NCBI GenBank assembly: GCA_050084515.1
Contig: CM114275.1
Coordinates: 25,048,001 to 25,112,000, forward strand
DNA length: 64,000 nt
Direction of reading: 5' to 3'
DNA from: Blasia pusilla
Taxonomy: Eukaryota; Marchantiophyta; Marchantiopsida; Blasiales
The notes beneath the pieces are model-generated. The model made no database searches. It saw only the letters and a list, made by a program, of their open reading frames with translations, and was not told the origin of the DNA. Positions 47,961 to 60,420 of this stretch are shown here, in pieces. A program made the position numbers and the translations under genes. The stretch's first letter is position 1; each line of letters starts with the position of its first letter.

Positions 47961-48828
47961 ATATGCGCTCTCCATTTTAGCTTCTTTATGTTTTGTCTTC
48001 TTTTTTCATTATAGCCCTTCTCACCCGCTCACCGTAGTCAGAGAATTCAGAGCACCCTTACCTCGTTGCCCTTTCTTACCGGTCTTATTTTCGACAGCTT
48101 GCGTATAGATTGCTTGATGCATGCCTCTGGTCCTTGTGATCTTTGTATAGCCGCACCACCCCCGCTCACCGTAGTCAGAGAACTCAGAGCCGCACCACCC
48201 CTTGCACGATTTTCAGGTTGGTTTACCCAATCTTTCACTGCCACCGTGCGCCTAGGTGGACAGTATTCAGTTGGTGGTAGGTTTTCCTATTTCACATTTC
48301 ATTGTTTGAAGGCACGACCTCTGCTTACGTGGATCTTCTTTCAGACATTAGACGACCCGGTGAGGGTACACTCATGTACATAAAATTTACATGGTATTGA
48401 TGGCCTCTTGACTGAGATGAAACACCTTTCGAGCAAAGACGACTTTCTTCCCTTGCATACCTGCAACCTCTACTACTCAAGTTTTGAGCTATTTGTTGTC
48501 TTAGCTTTGCAACCGTGGAATCATTTCCCTGTCACTAGATGGTTGATCCACTGTTTCCCCCCTCTCTCCCATGGCTGCCTTTCTCATGGAGGCTGATCGT
48601 GCTACACTCCTATTATAAGTTGGGCTTTGTATCTGAGAGTTTTGTTTCTGTTGAAGCCTAAAGAATGAATGTAGATCTAGTTATATGTGGAGTGTGGCTC
48701 GCGGTAGTGTCTTGTAGTTCTCAATACAGTGGTGGACTCTTGCATATTACCCCACATATTAGCCATAATGTTTGTGTTTCGACAACACTCAATCTAATCG
48801 ATGTTGTGTACATAGTCTATGAGAGCTT

Positions 48829-50230
48829 GATGTTAGAGGTCACTAGTGAAGAGAGCATCCCTTCACACTGATTATCTGGGCATTGACAGATAGTCATATA
48901 GTTGTAATTGCCCTTGTCTCCTTTGTAGGGAAAAAGCTATTCAGATCATATATTTCACTTCATGAAGTGATCACTGAAAATTGTGACAGTCAAATCCTGA
49001 GAAACAAACATCATATTTTAGCTCTAGAATAAGAGAGATATGCAAAGATCACAAGCAAGTTGCTTGAATCCAAATATGTTTACCATCTTTACATTTCCAG
49101 TAGTACTAGGGATATCCAATTTATCATGTTCAACCCAAGATTCTCTTTAAACTTGTAAATAATTGTTGACCACATCATTCTCGGAGATTCAAAGATAATA
49201 TATACATGTAAACCGCATATCAATTATGGAATGGATGTCAGAGGTAAGTATTGAAGAGCGGATCCCTTCACATTGATTTTCTAGTCATATAGCTATATGT
49301 CTTATTGTAGGAAAAAATCTATTGAGATGATCTGTTTCACTTCATGAACTGATCAATGAAAATTGGGACAGTCTAATCCCGAGAAAAAAACACCATTTAT
49401 TATCTCCAGAATCAAAGAGATATACAAAGATCATAAGCAGGTTGCTTGAATCCAGATTGGTTTACCATTTTTACATTTCCAATAATACCAAGGAAATACA
49501 ATTTATTATATTCAATCCAAGACTCCCTTTGAACTTCTAATAATGTTTTACCACATCATTGTAGGAGATTTAGAGATAACAGTTAGATGTAAACTGCATA
49601 CCAAATATCAAATTCTGAGAAATAGGCACCGATTATAAATTTATAAGCCCCTGAATCACAGACATATACAAAGCTTACAAACGAACTTGCCTGAATCCAA
49701 GTATTTTCTAGAGAATCTTTCCATTATTTCTTTGTGATAGATGATTTTTTTTCTATTTCTACTGTTTGGACCAATTGCCGGATTATTCTCCTTCTGTAGA
49801 TTGAGAAAACACTTCTAGTATGATGGTATATTCGAGAAATGGAAAGCATTCCAAAGTAGTAAGTGGGGTAGAAGTTTAGGTAAATAAAAAGATAGGAAAT
49901 TCACTTCACATCCTACTGTTAGTTGGACCATCTATGAGAGCTTCATGTTAGCGACAAGAAGTGAAGAGAAAATCCCGTCACATTGATATGGTTGGCCATT
50001 AACAGATGGTTGTATAGCTAGAATTTGCCTTTGTCCTACAAGAGGAAAAAATATTTTCTGATTAGACATCTCATTTCATCAAATGATCACTGAAAATTGG
50101 GACAGTCAAATCCTGAGAAACAGACAATATTTATTAGCTTCAAGATCAGAGAATTATACTAAGCTAACAAGCAAGTTGGTTGAATCCTGGTAGGTTGTGG
50201 ATAACCTTTCCATTATTTCAGTGAAACATA
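48829..50230. repeat. Degenerate repeat of about 400 bp, three to four copies
   Basis: Copies begin near 48829, 49226 and 49945 with (T)GTTAGAGGTCAC / GTCAGAGGTAAG / GTTAGCGACAAG and AGTGAAGAG. Each runs through TTTCACTTCATGAA, TGATCACTGAAAATTG and GACAGTCAAATCCTGAGAAA. A partial copy starts near 49604. No coding frame is present. The array lies directly upstream of the BED-finger gene. Confidence 0.75.
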
Positions 50231-50630
50231 TGACTATTTCTTCTATTTCTTCTATAGCACATCCCTACATAATATTAGGAGTGTCTAAACTATTAATTCG
50301 TTACCACAAAGATAGTTGAGATGGGTAGTTCTTTGATCTACAACTGATTGATTGTCGATTTTTGGACCCTTCGCCTTATTTCTCTCCTCTTCTAGATTGA
50401 TACACACCTTTGAGCAAGGTGTTGAGGGAGGAATGGAAGGTATTCCAGCTTTTAAAGCAAGGGAGATTTTAGAAGAATACCAAGTTTTGGAAATTCCCTT
50501 CATATCAGATACTTAGTGGGAATTTTCATTGCCCAAAAACAGTGGGTGTGGTGAGGTTTTATCCCTTTGGAACATGTTCATGTCATGGTTTGTGATACTT
50601 TTTTGAATGTGTTTCAGGACTTGTTTTCCC

Positions 50631-53533
50631 ATGGCTACCCCGACCTCAGTTTCCACCCGGGTAGTTTGTGGCGTTGCATTGGGGGAAAATACCTATTGGA
50701 GGTATTTGCATGATGGCACAAAGTGGATGTGTCTAGTTTGTAGTCGCATTTACTCTGCAAAGAACAAAACAAAGTGCAATCAGCACTTGACTAAGAAGCA
50801 CCCTCACCTGCACCCAAGTTATTTAGTACCTTTGGAAAATGCAGGTAGGCATCCTGACGACCCTATGAAGGGTCGTAAGAGGAACATTAGTGAGAAGCAG
50901 AGAGAGAAAGATTTGATGAGAAAATCAGGAGATGCTATAGGGCGTTTAGGAAGAGGGAAAAATTATACAGATTTAGACAACATTGGTCTGAGACATGGTT
51001 GACAATGGAACGAGATCCTGTCATTCCACACTTGTTCAAAAAGCCATCATTTCTGGCTTTAATGGAGTGTGATCTCCCCAAGTGCCTTGGTATCCAAGAT
51101 TGGGATGACTTATTGGATAGAGAAAAGTATGACACGTGCCTTGTGAAAGTCCGAGAGTGCGGTGAAAGCAATTTGACGATGGATATGATAGTCTCAACAT
51201 GCTTGGTTGCCATTGAGAGAGCTAGTGAACTTGGTTCTGTAGACCAGATTGGGAGGGGGAAGAATTACTTTGTTCATTTGGAGTTGGTGAAGAAACTTTG
51301 GGGAGTAGAGGAGAAGAAAGAGGGTGTGTCTTTGGATGTGCTTCTTGCCATTTTTTCAGATGAGAGATCTAAGCGATTGAAGGAGACACAAGCTTGGATT
51401 GCTCGTAAGAAACAGAACTTAATGGCTTGGCTTGAAAGGGATCAAGCCAAGTACTCCGATTTCATGGCTAAGTAGCAATGGAATGAATGGTTTGAGGGAA
51501 GAAACTTGGAGGAGGTCAAAGAGGTTTGTGAAGAAAGAGCTTCCAAGTATGTCCCAAGGGAGAAGAGGGATGTAGATTTAGATTGGTCTAGGAGGAATGT
51601 ACATAAATCTACAATAGGGAGTAGCTCTAGCAAACCACCTCCCACCTCTCAAGGAGATGAATGTGATGATATTAGTGACTTTCAGGTTTTGCGCCCAAAG
51701 AGGCGAAGTAAGTTGACTTCTAAGCCTCCTGTTGAGAAGTTTACAGCGAGGAGTGTAGAAGATTTTGGTGAGAGTAGGGAGGAACATATTGTTTTGACGC
51801 ATGTGGAAGAAGTTAGAAAGGTCGGAGTGCGCACCAGATCTATGGGAGGTGAATCTTGCTCCAAGGTCGGGCTTCCACATATATCCAAGTCCTTGAAGAA
51901 GAGAGAAAAAAGAATATCAGGTACTGCCCCTTCTTCTTCCCCTATTGAGACCCCTTGTGTGATGGTTGAAGACCAGGCTGGTCTAGATTGTCCACCATGT
52001 ACTACTGATGCACAGGAAACTATTCCAACACCCAGAAGTTGTGATTTGTCCATTGGCCCTTCATGTGTCGAGATGAACTTTCCACAAGGAGAAATCTTGA
52101 AGGGTAGCTCTTATGTGGCCGGGGAATATGTTGGTGAGTCTCCTCCCTCGCATGAAGAGACTTTACTTTCAGTTGGAGTACCGGAGGTTGTTATTGGAGT
52201 ATCTTCTAGTGGTGCGATGATGGAAAGTATTCCGGCCCGTGTGTGTGATGGTGGTGGTGTTGAGATTAACTTGACACAAGGAGAGATATTGAAGGGTAGC
52301 TCTCATGTGGATGGGGAACGTGTTGTTGAGTCTCCTCCCTTGCATACAGAGACTTCACTTTCAGTTGGACTACCAGAGGTTGGCCTTGGAGTACCTTCTC
52401 TTGCTGCAGTTGTGGAAGGCATTCCAGCTATTGTGTGTGGTGGTGAATGTGGAATTGGGTCTCCCCGCATTGAGGTGAATTTGCAGGGTAGGTCTCACGT
52501 GGATGGGGAGACTCTTGGTGAGTCTTCTCCCTTGCATGTAGACATTGTACATTCAATTGGATTTGTGGAGGGAAGTCTCGGAGTACCTTTTAGTGTTGCA
52601 GGTTTGGAGAAAGGCATTCCAGCAATTGGATGTGGTGGTGGTGGGGATGATGGTGAGATTGGAAATACCGGAGGTGATATTTATCATCATATGGAAGTTA
52701 TTCCGAGCACATCCAAAGTTCCATCAGAGATGACGAAGGGTGATTTGGAGGGAATGGCACGAGCTCATAAAGTGGATGATTTAGGAGATGTTGTAGTTGA
52801 CACTGTGGGTATTGTAGAGACTTTGTATAACCAAGTGGGATGCATAAATGATAGTATATCCCATATCTCTACACCTGATGTTTTCTTTACCCCCATTGGT
52901 AGTGCTTTGGATTGTCATGAGACAGCCACAGGGGGTTTGGCTAGTGATGATGGTGATCCTATTGTAGGAGGTTCATACATTGAGAGACCTTCTACCCATG
53001 ATCTTTATGCTTTGAGGAAGAATCTTTTGAAGGTTTCTTCTTCATATGTACCAAGAAATAGAAAGGGAAAGAATAGGGTATCAATGCAGAATGGAGAGGA
53101 GGACAATGTACACGGCGGGGGTTTAGCTTCATTGGATGATATGGATCCCATTGATCAAATTTCTGATAGCCAGATTCTAAGAGATCTCCATGAGATCAAC
53201 GATGAATGGGGTATTCCTCCACCCACGAGCCAAGTAGCCGATGCTGCCGAGTGTGGGGAGGTGGAAAGAGATTTGCCAAATGCCTCCCAACTTCATGTCA
53301 CTCAAATCATGGCGGAGACAAACATCGATCTTCTTGTGGATGATATGGACATAAGGCCCAAGAATATTCCACGACAAACGGGGTTATCTCACACTATGGA
53401 GGAGTGTAGAGAACTAGGGAAGACAAGGTCAGCGGTCCTTCAAGATATGTTGGCTACACCACCCACTCGACGGGCAAAAAGGAAGAATGTATATAGCAAA
53501 TCATTAATGGGGCGAAAGAGGCGTAAGAATTAG
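50631..53533 (+). pseudogene. BED zinc-finger protein with internal repeats, broken by a frameshift and a stop
   Basis: The N-terminus has a BED-type finger: WRYLHDGTKWMCLVCSRIYS, then NQHLTKKHPH (CxxC...HxxxxH, about 50698-50805), a DNA-binding module frequent in transposases and their regulators. The frame changes near 50920: the first frame ends at 51002, while the other reads on as FRQHWSETWLTMERDPVIPH. A TAG at 51473-51475 then interrupts it before the long open stretch 51506-53533. The C-terminal half is acidic and Ser/Gly-rich, holds three diverged copies of a ~60-residue unit (52066-52640) and ends in a basic NLS-like GRKRRKN. I recognise no full-length family. A possible splice acceptor lies at 50614-50616, just before the ATG at 50631. 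By context it is the DNA-binding accessory gene of the surrounding element (inference). Confidence 0.7.
52066..52640 (+). repeat. Three diverged coding repeats of about 180 bp
   Basis: The units share the pattern QGEILKGSSxVxGE, then ESPPxHxETLLSVG, PEVxxGV and (E)GIPAI/SIPAR, followed by CxGGG. The third copy is shortened at its start. Each unit ends on the sequence GGAARGYATTCC, which encodes the GIPA/SIPA residues. Confidence 0.85.
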
Positions 53534-55418
53534 GTAACATTTTTTTAATTTTGTTAATGAGTGCATTCTTTTTTTAGGTTTTTTCTTTGAACATGTTGAG
53601 GAGGTCATTTTGGATAACAAAGTTCTGTTGATAATTCATAAGTTTTATTGATGTGTTTTTTTTAGGTTGGAGCGGATTTTGGTTTCACATGGCCGAAAAT
53701 TGGGACATCTTTCTTACATAGATTCCTTTGTACCATTTTACAATTATGCATAGAGTAATATTTGTGATTCCAACTCTATACAGGCTAATAGTATGGTTTA
53801 TGGTCTCCAAGACTTATTTTTAGTAGGATACGAAGAGCCCTCTTTTAGTATTGTAGATTAAATAAGATTCGATGTACGAACTCCATGTCTTTACATGTTC
53901 TTTCTTCACATTGTTTATGAAATTAGGAGTGTAAACATGAGGTTGAGAATGACCTCACTCTCAGTGATAGAAACTAGTTTGTAACACTCCTATCATGTGA
54001 AGCAAACATGTGCTTTTGCTTGCAAATGGAGCTTTCGGATCAGACATAGTACTACTAGAAAGTATTCCGTCGATGTCACAATCGTAGTGTGTTTTTTGGA
54101 GCAGATAGAGTAATATCAGAAGGCTTTCCGCCAAGGCCACTACCATATTGTTTATTTTTTTACTTTGTTAGTCCTATCTCAGAGGCGACTATGAAATGTG
54201 TATTGTGAGAATGATCTCACTCCAATTGTTAGAAAATAGAGAAAATCTATCTTGAATGTGTCTTTTCATCTTAATACTCTTGGTCTTTCTTTGGTATTTA
54301 TGGGATTCATTCATCCTCTTCTTCTTCTTCTTGAATATGACATATTCTTTCTAATACTTTAGAAAGAGTGAGTTTGTTGTCCTCCCTGTAGGGTGGTATT
54401 TTAGGTAAAATTAAGTTTCCATATAGGCACTTAGAATATCTATATTGTAGGCATTCATCCTTTTTGTACCACAAGAGGAGAGTAAAGAGAGTAAAGGCGT
54501 ATGTTTTGAAAATTAAATCACTACAAAAGCTAGAGAAGACTGTTACACTTATGTCTTTTGAAAAGCATTCTTGATGATTTGGGTGTTATCTAAGGCTTTA
54601 GGAGTATACCATGCACTACTGAAAGATATTCCGTCACTTGAACTATAGGGTGGTATTGTTGGTAAAATTCAGTTTCCATATAGGGACTCACAGTATCTAT
54701 ATTGCAAGGCTTTAGGAGTAGAATATGTACAGCCGAAAGGTATTCCGTCACCTCTCACTTATATTACTTTCTGAGATTGATTACTTTCGAGGTTTTTGTC
54801 GAGGATCACATGATTTGTCTGATATATTGGAATGGTTGAGCTTTTTTTTTTGTCTAGTATGTATTTTAAGGATTTTCGTTCAATGGCTATCATATTTGAG
54901 CTTTGATTTAGTACTATAGGTTAAGTTTACTTTATGTGTAGGCTCTGTGTTGGCTTATGTTGCCAACGTGCACCCATTTTCTATGACGGTAGGGAATTAA
55001 AGGGGTATGTTCAAGAAAGGACATCATCCCCTTATCACTTTCTGTTGTGGGTTAAATTGACTTTCTGTTTAGGATCTTCGTGTGCTTACATTATGAACAT
55101 TCACCCCATTTTGTGTGATACTTGTAAAGGAGAGTAAACGGGTATTTTTTTGAAAATGACATGACTCTGTAAAGAGTAAATAGGCATCACTTCGAGTGTT
55201 GTAGAGTACTGTGTTTCGATCAGTCCTTTCCTACGAAGATGAAACGTGATGATTCCGATGCCATTGAGGCATTTGGGGTAGAATCTGTACTATTGAAAGG
55301 CATTCCATCATTTCTCACAATCTTACTGTTTATTTACTTTTGGTACTTGTCTTTTTTTTTTTGAAGATCACATGACTTTTCTCATGCATTATAATCTAAT
55401 TCTTGTGTTCAGGTAAGT
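53534..55418. other. Spacer rich in the GAAAGRYATTCCRTC motif
   Basis: No coding frame of note. Motif copies lie near 54058, 54118, 54625, 54736 and 55294, often followed by GTCR. Local phrases such as GAATGAYCTCACTC also repeat, suggesting a degenerate long repeat. Confidence 0.55.
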
Positions 55419-58170
55419 ATGGACATCGACAATCCTATTGACTTGACATCAACCCTTCCTCCATCACATGAACAAGTGGAGGAGAATGCGCATGGAAATA
55501 GAAGTGCATTGACAAGCAGAATTCTAGCCATGAAGATGACGAAACTCCAAGCAAACTTGCCGACGGGGTACATATCAGCAAAAGATGTCCATTGGGATCT
55601 CTATAATGCAGCGTATATCCCCTGGCATAGGTTGGAGGACTTCATTATCGGGGAGGGTAATGGAGACAATGTAAACCCCACGAGCTTTTGGAAGGGCATA
55701 TCCAGGTGTAGAGGAGAAAGATTAGGAGAAGACGAAGGCGAGGAATCATCATACACCATGTACTATTGTGCTTACGGACCTCAAGACAAGCGACACTTCC
55801 ATCAACCGGTTATGAGCAGGTGAGCAGAGATAAGTGGTATATTTTTTTAAAGTGGAGTAATGATAGGAACAAGGAAGGTTAGACAAGGAAGGTGATCAAT
55901 CATCTTTTGTTCTTGTATATAATGCATTCAATTTATTTCCATTGTTTTTGTCCCTGTTGGAGAGATACTATATTTATGTATGATGGAATGCATTCCTCTT
56001 TTTATCAGTCAATCATTCCCAAATCAGGCCAGGAAGTCGGCCTCGTGCCCAAAAAGTAAATGCGGGGGAGATAGTTGGAAGCGAGGCAGTGTCTCTGTCA
56101 CTTTTTTCAGATCTCAAATCAAGGCTCCAATGCATGTGGCTAAGATCATTTACAAACATAGATTACATGTTGACAAGGATGGGATGCCATGCCACGGAAA
56201 TAACGACCCAACAAGTTTGGACACTCCTAAAATGTATGCTCCTAGGATCTCAAAGGAGTTGAGATGTTACATAAAGGAGAGGCTTCGACTGGGGTAAAGC
56301 CCCACCAGATTATGTCGAGCATGGGATGATGCTTAAAATGAGATCGACACCTCTCGACTTTGAGGGGAGTATGACAAGGGATGATTTCTGCAAATGCATG
56401 ATATTACAAATGCAAAGAAGTCCTTGAATATGGAGACTTTCGTTTTGTATAGATGAAAATGAATCTTTGAGTACTTATGTAAATCTCTATCCAGAGAAGG
56501 TCTTCTTTTATGAGCCTTATTTTGATGATACAAGACCTTTCATATTGGGATTCAGGCGCTTGGCAATTGCAATTGATGGTGAAATACGGACACAATGATG
56601 TTCTTAGCATGGATAGTACGTTTGGCACCAATCGAAGCAAGGTTCGTTACTCTTTATTCATATGTACACTAAATAAAATTTTGCAAAGTTTAATTTCATG
56701 TCTACTTGTAACAATCTTGATGTGTTAGAGTTTTGTGTGCGATTTCCTTTGTATACCATCTTAGTGTTTGATGAGCACCACTTTGGAATACTGTAGCATG
56801 GATTTTGACCAAGAGCTCAAGGAGGTGCACTTGGTGAAATGGCTACATGCGGTGGTAACCAAGTGTAGAATACAACAACCCTCTTGGGAGCCGAATGCAA
56901 TCATAGTAGATGATGCCAACGTAAAGCAAAATGCATTGAGGTACATTAAGGATATGCACTGAAGAATTCTCTTGCTACAGGGTCATTCCATAGCCGTGTT
57001 TTTGTTTTTCAACATGATTTGTCATTCTGTTACATAGGCATATTGGTCACATGCATTGAAGGTATTCCGGGTCTTTGTTTTCAATCATGCTGTAACTCAC
57101 CAATAACTTTACTTGCAGGGTAACATTTTCCAACTCAAGTATCATATTGTGTCTTTGGCATGTACGCCATGACTGGTTGAAGCAGCTGAAACGAAAGGTT
57201 CGATGTGCAATCATGAGAGCTCACATGTCACGACGTCTAGGAGAAATTATGTACGTAAATCGGTGTGGCACATACACTGGAGGTGTGATCTTGGATGATG
57301 CAAAGATCTTGCTACAACAATTCTATTCAGACTTCAAAGAGGAAGTTGAATTTGTCAACTATATAAGGACTTATTGGGAGCCGAAATTAGGTGGGTGTCT
57401 TTGTTTCTCCGATATATTTGCAATACTTACATAATCGGTGTTTATGAGAGATATTTTCTTCGGTTGGTTCTCTAGAATATTAATATTTTAGGTGTCTGGA
57501 TTAACTATAAATCATTGTATTTTTGTTTGAGCACAGGTAAGTGGGTGAAAGCGGCAAGGGACTACCCTCATGCAAACCAAGACACGAACGCTGCAATTGA
57601 AGCATATCATGGAAGCATGAAAGCAGTTCTTGCTGATGACAACAGGAGTATTGCTCGAAGAAGAGGAGACTACCTAGTTTGGAAGCTTAGCAGTTTTGTA
57701 GAGGCTTGGTATTTTCACATTCACTTGCTGAAAAAAAAAGGTTTTGTACAAAACGCAACAGAAGAGCAATATGTGAATAATGCAGTATTGAAAGGAAGAG
57801 AAATCCCAACGGGCGATGTGCACCTTACTGAATCAAGGGGGCAAGTCAAGATGGCACGTGTCAGGAGCCAAAAAATACCAACAAAATGGTATGAAGTATA
57901 CAACTATGACACCGAATGGGGTCATTGTGAGTGTCCTTGGTCCCTAAAGGGGAACATCTGCAAGCACATGGTAAAAAATATATCTTTTTTCCTTTTTGGG
58001 TACCATATATTGTCACATTGTCCATCTTCTAATGCAAGTATCATGATTGCTATGATGAGATCTCTCTCCAGATTGCAGCTTTGTTACGAGAGGATTACAA
58101 CGAAGAGGACCTTGTGAATATACTTGGAAGAAGATTGGGCACCAAATGGGGAGGAATTGCACAACTAAAA
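55419..58170 (+). pseudogene. Mutator-like (MULE) transposase with SWIM zinc finger, decayed
   Basis: Readable exons: 55419-55819 (start MDIDNPIDLT), from 56033, about 56440-56641, about 56762-56962, about 57119-57391, about 57537-57969. The DDE catalytic region is clear: YGHNDVLSMDSTFGTN (first Asp, about 56586-56633), VFDEHHFGI, NAIIVDDAN (second Asp), CLWHVRHDWLKQLKRK, and HANQDTNAAIEAYHG (Glu, about 57559-57603). The SWIM finger CECPWSLKGNICKH lies near 57928-57969. At least four frameshifts are needed to read it through, for example near 56292, 56545-56560, 56790 and 56825, so it is inactive. The FAR1/MULE family moves DNA by cut and paste; domesticated copies act as transcription factors. 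Neighbouring BED-finger gene and motif clusters support the transposon reading. Confidence 0.8.
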
Positions 58171-58300
58171 ATGACAAAGTGATTTAATTCAAGATCTATT
58201 GAAAGTCATATCTCCGGCGACCTCCTCGATCTCAACAAAATACCAGGTTTCCTTTGAAATACTAATACAAAATCTTGTAGTGCAAGTAGATTGAGATGAA

Positions 58301-58903
58301 TTGGATATTATTTATGTTATGTTTTTCAGGTTTCGGCTAGAATCTGATTATTTGAATCTGAAGTGTCTTTCAGAATGCATTCCATACACAGAGACGAGTA
58401 TAAGCCCTTTGCTTGAGACAACATCAGTAGTCGAAGAATTTAATTTATCGGGTTCAACCCAAGAAATGGAGGCTACTATGGACAAACTGTACTTTGAGTT
58501 GCAGAATCATTGTCATGGTAGTGACTTGCTTTTAAGAATGGCGTCCAAAATGTTGAGGGAAATAAATGGTCGGATTGAAACAGCAAAAGTTGTTGTTAGA
58601 AACGGCTTGACACAACAGCCTGGAAACCCCTTTCAGACATACAATGATGGTTTCCAAAACAATAATTTTGTCAAACGAGTGAAGTCGAACATTGAGCGCT
58701 GGTCAGAAAAAGCAAAGAGACAGAGTACACAACATGGATTAGGATATAATACAGTCTTGTGTCCATCCCAGGATGGAAGCTCAAGTAGGTTACCATCCTT
58801 TCCAAAGCCAAGACCAAGAAAGAAGAGATTGGGTCTGCAAGATGAGCTAGACACACAGGCAAGATCAGTGCTTTTGAATATGGATGGTGCCACATGCACG
58901 TGA
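58301..58903 (+). CDS. Possible last exon of the MULE gene
   Basis: An open frame of about 190 codons follows the SWIM region. It has a Leu-rich, probably helical middle (ATMDKLYFELQNHCHGSDLL) and a basic end (PKPRPRKKRLG). MULE/FAR1 proteins commonly carry such a tail after SWIM, and a splice acceptor (TTTTTCAG) lies at about 58329. I cannot confirm the joint. Confidence 0.4.
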   Translation: MDIIYVMFFRFRLESDYLNLKCLSECIPYTETSISPLLETTSVVEEFNLSGSTQEMEATMDKLYFELQNHCHGSDLLLRMASKMLREINGRIETAKVVVRNGLTQQPGNPFQTYNDGFQNNNFVKRVKSNIERWSEKAKRQSTQHGLGYNTVLCPSQDGSSSRLPSFPKPRPRKKRLGLQDELDTQARSVLLNMDGATCT

Positions 58904-59223
58904 TTTTGTTGTAGTTTTGAGATCGGTGTATATGAAGAATTGGGGCTTTTAGCATTCATGGAAGGTATTCCAGATTGGCGGATCTTCATAGGATCTCCAC
59001 GGGTAGCGCCACATATATTAACGGCATCGATCAAAGGGTCTTCCGCCGGCCCTAGGCATTTGGATTTTTGAGAGAGGGACATCGCGATACATAGGGGCTC
59101 AGTTCACATGAATATTTTCAATCTACGGGTTCATTGGAGATGAAGCGACTATGAATCAAGGGAAACGGAAACGAGTGTGAAGAAGTTCATCTGATCTCCA
59201 CGATTCAACTTTGATGTGTCACC

Positions 59224-59844
59224 ATGGAAAAAACTCGTGCAATGAAGAGGACCAGAGGAGTGATCCAGCTCCAACAACCTTCCAGACCTGCACAAGGACT
59301 TTAGGATGGGGAAAGAGGCCATGAATCAGATGGCGACACTGAAAAACGGGTGAAGGAAGGTGCTGGAAGTGTTTCTTGCTCTAAAATTTCTGCTACCAGC
59401 TTATCATTGTCAGATTTGAACAAAAACTTCAACGATGCATTTGTGAAGATTTTTATGGGGCCTGTAGGAAAGAAGCCAGCTAAGTCTCACAAGGGATCAC
59501 TTGTAGAACTGCAAGAGTTATCAGCCAGGTTGAAGGTCATTTCAGATGTTTGCAATACTATGGAAACGATTGTGCATGGATTTCTATCTATGCGCATTTC
59601 TCTACAGAAGCTCGAAAGGTCCATGTCTGAAAAAACCATGGATGGCTTACCTCAAATCATTGAGAAGTTTGTGTTGCAGGTACAAGGACTCTTGACAGAT
59701 GACAATATCCTTCAATTGAGTGTGGCAAATAGAGAGGTGCTCCAATGTTTAGATCAGAACCGTAGTGCTTGGGAATTTCTACGTGCTCAGCTTTCCTTTG
59801 ATCTCTGCCCACAAAGCTTACTTAGAAATCCCCCCAACTCATGA
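59224..59844 (+). pseudogene. Unrecognised 206-codon gene with one in-frame stop
   Basis: Starts at ATG 59224 (MEKTRAMKRTRG) and ends at TGA 59844, with one TAG near 59308 in the same frame. The body is predicted mostly helical, with heptad-like Leu spacing (LVELQELSARLKVISDV, ISLQKLERSMSEK). No family is recognised. It is the third gene inside the motif-rich region and may be an accessory protein of the same element. The frame is otherwise open, so the stop may be recent. Confidence 0.45.
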
Positions 59845-60420
59845 ATTTTGTTCCGAAGTAATATGTGAGCTCACATTGCGAGTTAATGTCTCAAAATTTA
59901 TTTTCTACCTCGTTTTGATTCCAGCTTGTCTTACTTGACTTTAAAAGGTGCTTTATTTCACCATTTTGGCCTTGGACAAATGATTTCATTGTATGAGCAT
60001 TAGGTATCTCAGGGCATATTGGAACATATTTTCATAAAAAACATGATCCTTTCAGAATTCTTTTCCCTGATTTTATCTGTAACCAATCCCTTCATGGAGC
60101 TATCAGGGTGTTCTATTAATCTATTCTTGGACACTAACACATAAAAAGTAGACGCAGAGAATATATACACACTCTCATTTCACAGGTAGGGGCAACGTGT
60201 CCTTTTAGATGATGTTTGGATTCTGTCCTCATTCTTTTTCTTACATAAATTGAGAAGACAGGTTGCAAGAGTAAAATGCTTTCCACTCCATGGGGATACA
60301 TAAATAACTCTCCATTTCCTCGAAAGATACTTGAGATACAGACTTCACTTCCAAAGATAACTCTAGCACACCGGATTAAAAAATCGTGGGGAGTTTTCCC
60401 ATAATTTCTCGGCGTCTTCA
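59845..60420. other. Spacer
   Basis: No gene recognised. One minus-strand frame (60134-60421) lacks motifs. Confidence 0.4.
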
